NCBI GenBank assembly: GCA_041690535.1
Contig: JAWLHA010000017.1
Coordinates: 6,429-70,428 of the forward strand
DNA from: JAWLHA01 sp041690535
GTDB lineage: Bacteria > Pseudomonadota > Gammaproteobacteria > Thiohalomonadales > Thiohalomonadaceae
Length of the DNA: 64,000 bases
Reading direction: 5' to 3'
In this document: positions 26,061 through 33,212 of the stretch, piece by piece
How positions within the stretch are numbered: the stretch's first letter is position 1
Layout: every line of letters starts with the position of its first letter
The notes under the pieces: model-generated
The model's input: the letters and a program-made list of their open reading frames with translations, nothing else
Database searches by the model: none
Told to the model about the DNA's origin: nothing
Translations under genes and position numbers: made by a program

Positions 26061-26291
26061 TCAGCGACGGCCGTGGCGAAGGTGACGGGCCCAGGCCAGG
26101 GCACCCACCCCGGGGGCGATGAGGACAATTAGCGCCGCCCAGGTGAGCAGGTTGAAAGGACTCAGCGCCGCCGCGAGCCCCCCCAGCCCCTCCATGAGCC
26201 AGACCCCCAGCAACGCCGCCACCACCAACACCCCCACAAGGGTGAGCCAACCGAAACCGAAGCGATCCAGGATCGCTATCCAGCTCTTCAT
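26061..26291 (-). CDS. Small membrane protein with two transmembrane helices
   Basis: The 76-residue protein has two hydrophobic stretches, LTLVGVLVVAALLGVWLM and FNLLTWAALIVLIAPGVGAL, separated by a short Gly/Ala loop, and ends in a basic tail (RHLRHGRR) that should face the cytoplasm. GGGAGGGACCTGAG precedes the ATG. Family not recognised. It stands alone between repeats. Confidence 0.6.
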   Translation of the reverse strand: MKSWIAILDRFGFGWLTLVGVLVVAALLGVWLMEGLGGLAAALSPFNLLTWAALIVLIAPGVGALAWARHLRHGRR

Positions 26292-26415
26292 CTCAGGTCC
26301 CTCCCCGCTCAGCTCCGTTCCGTGGATCTATAGCTCAGCCGTCGAGCGGGCATGGACGAATTCACCACGCGGCCCGCCACTCGGGCCAACAGGCGCTCGC
26401 CCCGCCTGAGCGCCC

Positions 26416-26629
26416 AGGGTGAACATATACTTACGTCACGGCCGTGCTGTGAGCGACGTAAGTCCTTGAAAGCAGGTACGCTGCCAATACGACCGACATG
26501 GATGTCGGGAGTGAAGATTATGCAGGGAGCAATCATCTTCCATCCCTGTACGCTCGACGGCCGCGTCCATGCGGCCGACGACCTGCTTTCAAGGACTTAC
26601 ATCGCTCTTGGGTAAGTATGCGTTTACCC
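26416..26629. mobile_element. Family B element with 15-bp target duplication
   Basis: The 214-bp copy runs from AGGGTGAACATATACTTAC to GTAAGTATGCGTTTACCC. The flanking sequence CCCGCCTGAGCGCCC appears at 26401-26415 and again at 26628-26642, of which at least 12 bases lie wholly outside the element. The interior shares GTGAAGATTATGCAGG and AATCATCTTCCATCCCTG with the 21355 copy. Confidence 0.88.
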
Positions 26630-26672
26630 CGCCTGAGCGCCCTTCCCGGTTCCGGCGGCTAGCCGGGGCTGG

Positions 26673-26687
26673 TATATTAGAATGTTC
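26673..26687. promoter_or_regulatory. Candidate regulatory motif upstream of rhodanese
   Basis: TATATTAGAATGTTC matches TATATTAGAATATTC at 43605-43619 in 14 of 15 positions. Here it lies ~35 bases before the rhodanese start. It could be a shared -10 region or an operator; see findings. Confidence 0.4.
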
Positions 26688-26720
26688 CGATTGACACACC
26701 ATCTTGAGGACATTGCGCAC

Positions 26721-27146
26721 ATGTACGAGCAGTTCAAGCCCGAGCAGCCCGTTGGGTTGATGGATTTCGTGAAAGCGGCCAAAGCCTGCATCCAGGAGGT
26801 GGCGCCGGAGCAGTTGAAGGAGATGATGGGGCAGCAGCCGGAACTGCTGCTGGTGGATGTGCGCGAGTCCTCCGAGCACGAACAGGGTCACGCCAAAGGC
26901 GCGCTACTGGTGCCTCGCGGCATTCTCGAGGCCGCCGCCGATCCGACTTATCCCAAGCATGTGCCCGAGCTCTCCGCGGGCCGCGACCGCACGGTCGTGC
27001 TCTACTGCGCCACCGGTGGCCGTTCCGCCATGGCTGCCGCGGTGCTGCAGATGATGGGCTTCCACAAGGTCTACAGCCTGGCCGGCGGTTTCACCCAGTG
27101 GGAGCAGAGCGGCTTGCCCGTCGTGCGCGAAGCGCGCTACGTCTAA
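26721..27146 (+). CDS. Cytoplasmic rhodanese-like sulfurtransferase
   Basis: The 141-residue single-domain rhodanese has LLLVDVRESSEHEQGHAKGALLVPRG and the active loop YCATGGRSAMAA with catalytic Cys96. No signal peptide is present, so it would move persulfide sulfur in the cytoplasm. The start MYEQFKPEQ has GAGGA ~11 bases upstream; an ATG at 26682 would add 13 residues. An AT-rich promoter-like segment lies just ahead. It is followed by two hairpins. In sulfur oxidisers such rhodaneses feed sulfur to TusA/DsrE-type carriers, none of which are in this window. Confidence 0.85.
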   Translation: MYEQFKPEQPVGLMDFVKAAKACIQEVAPEQLKEMMGQQPELLLVDVRESSEHEQGHAKGALLVPRGILEAAADPTYPKHVPELSAGRDRTVVLYCATGGRSAMAAAVLQMMGFHKVYSLAGGFTQWEQSGLPVVREARYV

Positions 27147-27154
27147 GCGCTCCG

Positions 27155-27211
27155 CCCCTGGCCGGCCAGGGGCCTCGGGCCGGGTGTGCAACCTTCGCGC
27201 ACCCGGCCTTT
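27155..27211 (+). terminator. Two hairpins after the rhodanese gene
   Basis: CCCCTGGCCGGCCAGGGG (27155-27172) is a perfect palindrome. It is followed by GGCCGGGTG...CACCCGGCC (27178-27208) and TTT, a plausible rho-independent terminator shared with the convergent gene. Confidence 0.55.
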
Positions 27212-27215
27212 CGCA

Positions 27216-27500
27216 TCACACCGGCAACCCCCGGAACTCGCTCAGGACCACCCGGTCGAGCAGTGCCGCCACCGTCGGGATCCGATCGGGGTCCACTTCC
27301 ACCCCGTCGAACACGTCAGCGATGAGTTCACGCAGCTGCGCCGACTCCCTCCCCCCCATGTGCAGGTCCTCCACCAGCCTCGCCTCATCGATGACGGACT
27401 CCAGGTCGGCATGCAGTGCCTCGGCCACACAGGCCCGCAAAGACATGCTCATCAGGTTCTTCACCGATTCCAGCTCATCCTCTCCCGCCTTGATGCACAC
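27216..27500 (-). CDS. Acyl-carrier-protein-like small protein lacking the Ser site
   Basis: The start is a GTG with AAGGAGG 6 bases upstream, giving 94 residues. The pattern LESVIDEARLVEDLHMGGRES-AQLRELIADVFDGVEVDPDRIPTV-ALLDRV follows acyl carrier proteins helix by helix (compare xxxLVEDLGADSLD...EEF...I...TV). At the place of the phosphopantetheine DSL motif it reads GGR, so the attachment Ser is missing. It is therefore an ACP-fold protein that cannot be primed at the usual position, or an unrelated helical bundle. Two Cys (residues 2 and 24) may matter. It lies ~580 bases from, and divergent to, the SOR-like gene. Confidence 0.55.
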   Translation of the reverse strand: MCIKAGEDELESVKNLMSMSLRACVAEALHADLESVIDEARLVEDLHMGGRESAQLRELIADVFDGVEVDPDRIPTVAALLDRVVLSEFRGLPV

Positions 27501-27653
27501 CTTGCACCTCCTTGGATCCGCAGTTTCCGACGACACGCGCGCCTTGACTCATCAGTTAATCAGGGTATTAGGCGCTACTACTGGACGCAACGAGAGATCT
27601 TGAGGGAGATCAACTAACCGCGTCTTTTCGGGGCTGGTCAGCCCTGGCCATCC

Positions 27654-27839
27654 CTAGATCACCGAACAGATATAAACCCGACGCGCCCAACATGTGGTGG
27701 ATAAGCGCAGCGCATCCACCAATTCGACGCCGCACGGTGGATGCGCTGCGCTTATCCACCCTCGGTTCGCTCCCCCGCGCCCTGCGGCGCAATTTGGCTG
27801 CGATTGGCGATCTTTCCGTTTACCTGTTCGGTGCTCTAG
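27654..27839. mobile_element. Family A miniature element
   Basis: Ends CTAGATCACCGAACAG and CTGTTCGGTGCTCTAG bound a 186-bp copy with both hairpin arms. The right CTAG is shared with the left end of a family C element, so the two are fused back to back. Confidence 0.85.
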
Positions 27840-27937
27840 GGAACCGCTGATTGATTCCGCGTTCATCGCCCCGCCCCCCGTTAAGGCATTCGGGGGCAGG
27901 CTTCGCGGGCATGACGAATGAATCAGCGTTTCCCTAA
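27836..27937. mobile_element. Family C miniature element
   Basis: CTAGGGAACCGCTGATTGATT at the left and AATGAATCAGCGTTTCCCTAA at the right are inverted ends. The interior CAGGCTTCGCGGGCATGACG is shared with 57935-58026. About 100 bp, non-coding. Confidence 0.75.
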
Positions 27938-27953
27938 TGCCTTCCCCCGCTTC

Positions 27954-28003
27954 CATCAGGAGTGATAATCCCTCCTGATGTAATACTTGATAATTTTTAT
28001 CAG
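27954..28003 (+). promoter_or_regulatory. Two adjacent palindromes upstream of the SOR-like gene
   Basis: CATCAGGAG-N9-CTCCTGATG (27954-27980) is a perfect 9-bp inverted repeat. Directly after it comes TTGATAATTTTTATCAG (27987-28003), a second near-perfect palindrome in AT-rich DNA. They lie 80-130 bases before the start codon, where operators or a leader hairpin would be expected. Confidence 0.55.
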
Positions 28004-28081
28004 GCACATACATTAGAGAATAAGTAGGTTATTAAATGCTACCTACCTCAATTTGTCCGTGAGCCACCTGAGGAGGTCCAT

Positions 28082-28537
28082 ATGGCTGGCAGTCTGATCA
28101 ACAACTTCCCCCACGACGGCGTGGTGACCATCAACCGCGTGATCCTGAGGCCCGAATACACCATCGACGACCTCCAGGAGCGCGTCGCCCTCCTGTGCGA
28201 GAACGTGAAGACCTACCACTCGGAGACAGGTTTCGTGGGTGGGTTCGTGGCCCTCAACAGCGGCGCCATTTCCAATGAAGGCTCCACCGTGGGCCAGGCG
28301 GTGCAGAGCCCGCTGAAGGGGAAGGAGGCGCTGATCATCACCTTCTGGAACAGTTTCGTGAACCACGAGCGATCACACCGCTCGGAGACCTTCCAACCGC
28401 TCTTCAAAGAGGTGCTGGAGCTGTGTGAAAACGGGAATGAAGAGATCGCCTACGAAATGTTGTGGTCCGGTGCGGCCTACTCCGGCGACGAGGCCCGCGC
28501 CGCCCAACAGGCCAAGGCCATGTACGCCACGGCCTGA
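28082..28537 (+). CDS. Small protein resembling one domain of sulfur oxygenase reductase
   Basis: The 151-residue protein has GAGGAGG 6-7 bases before its ATG. Its alternating strand-helix order suits a dimeric alpha-beta barrel. Residues 39-55 (C-x10-GFVGGF) and 84-99 (LIITFWNSFVNHERSH) resemble the N-terminal half of archaeal sulfur oxygenase reductase, whose iron ligands are a His-x3-His pair and a Glu 24 residues later. Here His95 and His99 fit, with Glu120, Glu121 or Glu125 as the third ligand; Cys39 lies near the place of the SOR persulfide Cys. The protein is about half the SOR length. The comparison is from memory, so a plain ABM-domain monooxygenase is the alternative. No signal peptide. 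Confidence 0.6.
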   Translation: MAGSLINNFPHDGVVTINRVILRPEYTIDDLQERVALLCENVKTYHSETGFVGGFVALNSGAISNEGSTVGQAVQSPLKGKEALIITFWNSFVNHERSHRSETFQPLFKEVLELCENGNEEIAYEMLWSGAAYSGDEARAAQQAKAMYATA

Positions 28538-28571
28538 CCGCCCTCAGTGTTCTCCTGATGTCACCCACGTT

Positions 28572-28595
28572 CGGCGCCTTCGGGCGCCGTTTTTC
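28572..28595 (+). terminator. Rho-independent terminator
   Basis: CGGCGCC-TTCG-GGCGCCG is a perfect 7-bp stem with a stable tetraloop, followed by TTTTTCTT. It ends the SOR-like gene transcript and lies just ahead of the convergent VWA gene's stop. Confidence 0.85.
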
Positions 28596-28619
28596 TTACC
28601 TCGCCACTCGACACTGCCT

Positions 28620-30752
28620 TCAAGTCGTCAGCCGCCGGTAGATGTCCGCCACCTTGAGGGGCAGGCTTCGCACGTCGTCGACCACGGCGTAGCTCGCCGG
28701 GCCATACATACGGGGCAGGTACTCCGGCCCCTGCTCGTCGATGGTGATGCAGAAGGGGTGAATGCCGGTGCGGCGGGCCTCCAGAAGGGCGCGGCGGGTG
28801 TCCTCGATGCCGTATTCGCCGTGGTAGTCGTTGTAGTCGTCGGGCTTGCCGTCGGAGAGGGTAATGAGCAGTCGGGTGCGCGCCTCCACCTGGTTGAGCA
28901 GGAAGCTTAGGTGGCGAATGGCAAAGCCCATGCGGGTGTAGTCCTTGGGTCGGATGCCGCTGATCCGCGCCTGCACCGTCTCGTCATTGGGCTCGTCGAA
29001 GGCCTTCACCCGGTAGAGTTCGCAGCGCTTGCGGGTCATGCCGGAGAAGCCGTAAATGGCGTAGCGGTCGCCAAGGATGTCGAGGGCCTTGCCCAGCAGC
29101 ACCAAAGACTCCCGCTCCGCATCGTTGATCCAGCCGCGGGTGGAGCCGCTCATGTCCACCATGAAGGCCACAGCCATGTCCCGATCGTTGCGGTGCATGC
29201 GGGTGAAAAGGCGGGCCGACATTTCGCAGCCGCTTTTCGCATCGGCCAATGCCTCCACCAGGGCGTCAATGTCCACGTCGTCACCGTGGGGCTGACGACG
29301 CAGGATCCGCTCCTCCTCACGCATCGCCTCGAAGGTCTTGCGCAGGTGGCGGACCTGGCCGTGATGCTTCTCCAGCACCCCCTTAACGAAGTCGTCGTAG
29401 ACCGGCGTCACCTCCTTCTCACGCACCACGCACCACTTCTTGTGGTAGTGCTGGCGGCGAAAGTCCCACTCGTTGTAGATGTGAGCCCCCTCCTCATGGT
29501 AAGTGCCTTGCCACACCTCATCGGGGTCCGGCCGCTCTTCCCGAAACAGGCGGGGCGGGTACTCCCCGGGGCCGGCCGGCACCAGGTACTCGTCGGGGAT
29601 CTCCCCCAGGTCCAGCAGGATGGAGCCCATCAGCCCCCGGACCTCCTCCGGGGGGGAGACGGGCTGGCCATCCAACTCCATCTCCAGCCGCCAGCCGCCC
29701 GGCTGTGTCTCGTCGGGCACCTTGCGCAGGTCGAACCGCTGGGGAGGCGCTTCTCTCTTGGCGCGCGCCTCACGCACCTCATCGAGGGTCTGGGCGAGCG
29801 CCATGCGAAAGAGCGCCTTCTCGCGGGTGATCCGCTCGGCCATGCGCGCCTCGGCCTTGGCCGGATACAACCGCCCCTGGAAGCGGAAGGGGTCCGGTTC
29901 GGGCAGGTGGTAGACCTCCTGAATGAGGTCGAGGCTGTCCGACGAGCTCACCTCCTTCGCTGTCAGCCGGTTCGCCACCGCCTCCCATCCCGGGGGGACA
30001 TCCGCCTCGCCCAGCCCCTTCTTCAACCGAGTGAGCGCACGAAAAAGCCCCGGAAGCTCACGGGCGAGGCAGGCCTGAAGGCGCAAGGTCTCGAGCATGT
30101 GGAACAGGCGCAGGGCCTTGGCGGGATCGGGGAACAACTCCAGGGATTCACTGAGGGGCACCAGAAAGGTCCCGAAACGGGTTTGGGCCCACAGGACGAC
30201 CGTCATCCCCTTGTACAGCACAAAATTTTCTTCGACGGTGGGGAGAAGCGCGATCACCGGGGGCAGGTAGATGGTCTCGGTGTCGGTAAAGGCCTCCTCC
30301 GCCTGCTCCAGTTTGAGCCTGCGCCCCGCGAGCCCATGCAGAAAGGGCAGCAGCACGCGCGCCACCTGCTCGAATGTAGCCCCCGAGGTGCGGCGGCGGG
30401 CCAACTCCATGTAGCCGTCAAGGTTCTTCATCACCCGCATGGCCGGCAGCAGTCCGGAGCGATCGTAGGTGTCCATGGCGTGCAGCGCCCACGACTCGAG
30501 GAGGTCGTGATCCAGGCTGGGGAGTCGGGCAAGGCTGATGCGGGCGAACTGGTGGGCCAGCTCGATGTTGGTCGGCGCGATACGCCGCACCCACTCGAGC
30601 AGGAAATGCTGCTCGCCGTGCGACAGCTGCCCCATGGCCTCGGCCACGGGTGCAGTGTTGATGAAGCTGAACTCCACCTCGAGGATTTCGTCGAGCAGTT
30701 GCCGAACGGTGGCGGAGGTGAGTGGCGGCTTTTCCATGGCTGCGCGGTTCAA
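28620..30752 (-). CDS. cbbO: CbbO/NorD-type VWA-domain protein
   Basis: The 710-residue protein ends in a von Willebrand factor A domain (~525-705) with the MIDAS motif VDMSGSTRGWI and the later TLSDGKPDDYNDYHGEYG. The N-terminal ~400 residues are helical, as in CbbO/NorD, which act with a CbbQ/NorQ AAA+ partner to activate metal enzymes: Rubisco in the Cbb case, nitric oxide reductase in the Nor case. The partner gene lies just upstream on the same strand. No Rubisco or nor gene is in this window, so the target is open. A charged middle segment (~350-470) may bind the client. Confidence 0.85.
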   Translation of the reverse strand: MNRAAMEKPPLTSATVRQLLDEILEVEFSFINTAPVAEAMGQLSHGEQHFLLEWVRRIAPTNIELAHQFARISLARLPSLDHDLLESWALHAMDTYDRSGLLPAMRVMKNLDGYMELARRRTSGATFEQVARVLLPFLHGLAGRRLKLEQAEEAFTDTETIYLPPVIALLPTVEENFVLYKGMTVVLWAQTRFGTFLVPLSESLELFPDPAKALRLFHMLETLRLQACLARELPGLFRALTRLKKGLGEADVPPGWEAVANRLTAKEVSSSDSLDLIQEVYHLPEPDPFRFQGRLYPAKAEARMAERITREKALFRMALAQTLDEVREARAKREAPPQRFDLRKVPDETQPGGWRLEMELDGQPVSPPEEVRGLMGSILLDLGEIPDEYLVPAGPGEYPPRLFREERPDPDEVWQGTYHEEGAHIYNEWDFRRQHYHKKWCVVREKEVTPVYDDFVKGVLEKHHGQVRHLRKTFEAMREEERILRRQPHGDDVDIDALVEALADAKSGCEMSARLFTRMHRNDRDMAVAFMVDMSGSTRGWINDAERESLVLLGKALDILGDRYAIYGFSGMTRKRCELYRVKAFDEPNDETVQARISGIRPKDYTRMGFAIRHLSFLLNQVEARTRLLITLSDGKPDDYNDYHGEYGIEDTRRALLEARRTGIHPFCITIDEQGPEYLPRMYGPASYAVVDDVRSLPLKVADIYRRLTT

Positions 30753-30822
30753 AATTGGGGAAGCTCAATGGCCGTTTCCGCTCCCGGGCTCCGCCATCGG
30801 CCCTGCGGTTTGCCTCGCCCGT

Positions 30823-31635
30823 TCAGAACAGCGAGGCGGAGAGCTCATTTACCGCCATCAGCATCTCGGGATCGTCGCTGAGGGCCTGGGCAACCGCGCT
30901 GCGGCAGGCGGCCAACGGAGCGATACCGGCGGCGATCAGTTTGGCCGTGTGCACCAGCAGTCGGGTGCTGGCCCCCTCCTCCAGGCCGTTGCCTTTCAGG
31001 TTACGCGTCATCGCAGCGAACTTCACGAGGTTGTCGGCCACCTCTCGCTCGACGCCGGTCTCCGCCATGACGATCTCCCCCTCCACCTCCGCCGAGGGAT
31101 AGTCGAATTCGAGGGCAACGAACCGCTGCCGGGTGCTCGGTTTCAAGTCCTTGAGGACACTCTGGTAGCCGGGATTGAATGAGATGGTCAAGCCGAAATC
31201 CTCGGCCGCCTCCAGCACCTCGCCCCGCTTCTCCATGGGCAGGACCCGACGGTCATCGGCCAGGGGGTGAATGACCACGGTGGTGTCCTTGCGCGCCTCC
31301 ACCACCTCGTCCAGATAACAGATCCCGCCGTGGCGCACCGCGCGTGCCAGGGGGCCATCGACCCACACAGTCTCCCCGCCGGTGATGATGAACCGCCCCA
31401 CCAGATCGGCGGCGGTGAGGTCATCGTGGCAGGAGACGGTGATCAACGGCCGCTCCAGGCGCCAGGCCATGTACTCCATGAAGCGGGTCTTGCCACACCC
31501 AGTGGGCCCTTTCAACAGCACCGGCAACTGATTGCGATAGGCCGCCTCGAAAATCTGCACCTCGTCGCCTACTGGACGGTAGTAAGGCTCATCGAGGATG
31601 CGGTACTCCTCCGGCTTCAGTGAGCGTGCCTGCAC
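30823..31635 (-). CDS. cbbQ: CbbQ/NorQ-type AAA+ ATPase
   Basis: The 270-residue MoxR-class ATPase has Walker A GPTGCGKT (43-50), Walker B GICYLDEVVEARKDTT, and the sensor region SFNPGYQSVLKDLKPSTRQRF. The sequence YYRPVGDEVQIFEAAY and the NLKGNGLEEGASTRLLV tail are typical of CbbQ. It should form a hexamer that, with the downstream VWA protein, remodels a metal enzyme at ATP cost. It is first in the operon, transcribed leftward and divergent from qmoA. CbbQ and NorQ are hard to separate by eye; CbbQ is preferred on the motif wording. Confidence 0.88.
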   Translation of the reverse strand: MQARSLKPEEYRILDEPYYRPVGDEVQIFEAAYRNQLPVLLKGPTGCGKTRFMEYMAWRLERPLITVSCHDDLTAADLVGRFIITGGETVWVDGPLARAVRHGGICYLDEVVEARKDTTVVIHPLADDRRVLPMEKRGEVLEAAEDFGLTISFNPGYQSVLKDLKPSTRQRFVALEFDYPSAEVEGEIVMAETGVEREVADNLVKFAAMTRNLKGNGLEEGASTRLLVHTAKLIAAGIAPLAACRSAVAQALSDDPEMLMAVNELSASLF

Positions 31636-31755
31636 ACTTCAACTCCTCACCTTTCACGGTGGTCGGCGTGAACACCCATGCACTACTGCACAAGTTCACC
31701 ACTGAAGATAGCAACTCTCTCCCACCCCGCGAACATACAAGCAATCTATTAGCAT

Positions 31756-31805
31756 ATCGGAAAATTCGATACCGATTTTATAGGCTTTACCGCCGGGAGG
31801 CGGTA
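31756..31805. promoter_or_regulatory. Inverted repeats between cbbQ and qmoA
   Basis: Two inverted repeats sit in this AT-rich divergent region: ATCGG-N11-CCGAT (31756-31776) and TACCGCC-GGGA-GGCGGTA (31788-31805). They are well placed as operators for the qmo operon or for cbbQO. Confidence 0.45.
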
Positions 31806-31922
31806 TCGTTGATGCTATGAAAATACGTGATGCAGGAAAGCACACTCCATAGTCGCCCTCCTCAGTTTTCCGGCGCAGAACGGATTTAGAAGAAGAGCAT
31901 CTTTCCGAGCGGAGGAATATCG

Positions 31923-33209
31923 ATGTCTGACGTAATTGCAACCAACCAGACCATCTTGGTCGTGGGTGGCGGCATCAGCGGCCTGACCGCGGCCATTGAA
32001 GCGGCCGAATGCGGCAAACAGGTCATCCTGGTGGAGAAGTCACCGACCGTCGGCGGTCGCGTTGGCCAACTGTACAAATACTTTCCCAAGCTCTGTTTCC
32101 CCACCTGCGGCCTCGAGATCCAGTATCGCCGCCTCAAGGCCAACAAGAACATCCGCCTCCTGACCATGGCCGAGGTGACGTCCGTCACCGGCGAGTCGGG
32201 CAACTACAACGTGGACATCAAGCTCTCCCCCCGCTACGTCAACGAAAACTGTACCGCCTGCGGCGCCTGCGCCGAGGCCGTGGAGGCGGAGTTCGATGAC
32301 GAACACAACTACGGCATGAAAAAGCGCAAGGGGGCCTACCTGGTCTCCCACATGGCCTATCCCCAGCGCTACGTGATCGACCCGCGCATCATCGGCACGC
32401 CCGATGCGGACAAGGCCAGGGAGGCCTGCAAGGTCGGCGCGGTGGACACCGAAATGCAGGAGCAAAACCTGAAGCTGCAGGTGGGGGCCGTGGTGTGGGC
32501 CACCGGCTGGACCCCGTACGATGCGGCTAAGATCCAGCCCTACGGCTACGACCGCTTCGACAACGTGATCACCAATGTGGAATTCGAGCGGATGCTCGAC
32601 CCCTTCGGCCCCACCGGCGGCCGGGTCGTGCGCCCCTCCGACGGGCAGGCCCCGAAGAACGTCGCCTTCATCCAGTGCGCCGGTTCGCGTGATCACAATC
32701 ACCTCAAGCACTGTTCGCGTATCTGCTGCATGGCCAGTCTCAAGCAGACCACCTACCTGCGCGAGCAGTTCGGCGATGAGGCGAAGTCGACCGTCTACTA
32801 CATCGACATCCGCGCCATCGATCGCATCGACGACTTCCACCAGAAGGTAAAGCAGGACCCCAACGTCACCTTCGTCAAATCCAAGGTGGCCAACATCGTC
32901 GAGAACAAAGCCAATGGCAATCTCGTTCTCAACGGCGTCGACACCGAAGGCTACAACCGCTACGCCAACGAACACGATCTGGTCGTGCTTGCTGTGGGCA
33001 TGGAGTCCAACGTCCCTGCCGGGGTCCTCCCCGAGGGCACGGTGATCAACGAACACAATTTCATCGAACTCGACGAGGCCAACGGCGCCATCTTCGGCGC
33101 CGGTTGCTCCTCGGATGCCCTGGATGTCAACCGCGCCGCGCAAAACGCCACGGCCAGCGCCCTGCGCGCCATCCAGGTGGTGAATCGAGTTGCTGGGTTG
33201 GAGGGTTAA
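31923..33209 (+). CDS. qmoA: QmoA: FAD subunit of quinone-interacting membrane-bound oxidoreductase
   Basis: The 428-residue HdrA-like flavoprotein has the FAD motif ILVVGGGISGLTAAIEAAECG (11-31), VEKSPTVGGRVGQL, and Cys pairs around CFPTCGLE and CTACGACAE that fit iron-sulfur or flavin-linked sites. A second pyridine-type segment VAFIQCAGSRDHNHLKHCSRICC is typical of HdrA/QmoA. It forms the electron-transfer link between AprBA and the quinone pool. AGCGGAGG precedes the ATG. First gene of a four-gene operon with qmoB, hdrC and hdrB; qmoB starts 3 bases after its stop. Confidence 0.92.
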   Translation: MSDVIATNQTILVVGGGISGLTAAIEAAECGKQVILVEKSPTVGGRVGQLYKYFPKLCFPTCGLEIQYRRLKANKNIRLLTMAEVTSVTGESGNYNVDIKLSPRYVNENCTACGACAEAVEAEFDDEHNYGMKKRKGAYLVSHMAYPQRYVIDPRIIGTPDADKAREACKVGAVDTEMQEQNLKLQVGAVVWATGWTPYDAAKIQPYGYDRFDNVITNVEFERMLDPFGPTGGRVVRPSDGQAPKNVAFIQCAGSRDHNHLKHCSRICCMASLKQTTYLREQFGDEAKSTVYYIDIRAIDRIDDFHQKVKQDPNVTFVKSKVANIVENKANGNLVLNGVDTEGYNRYANEHDLVVLAVGMESNVPAGVLPEGTVINEHNFIELDEANGAIFGAGCSSDALDVNRAAQNATASALRAIQVVNRVAGLEG

Positions 33210-33212
33210 GCA

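Noticed and set aside
28620..30881. A 656-residue plus-strand frame opposite the VWA gene
   Set aside because: It is the complement of a gene with intact MIDAS motifs and shows no family pattern of its own.
30823..31635. NorQ/NorD as the name for the AAA+/VWA pair
   Set aside because: No nitric oxide reductase genes are present and the ATPase wording is closer to CbbQ, though the two cannot be fully separated by eye.
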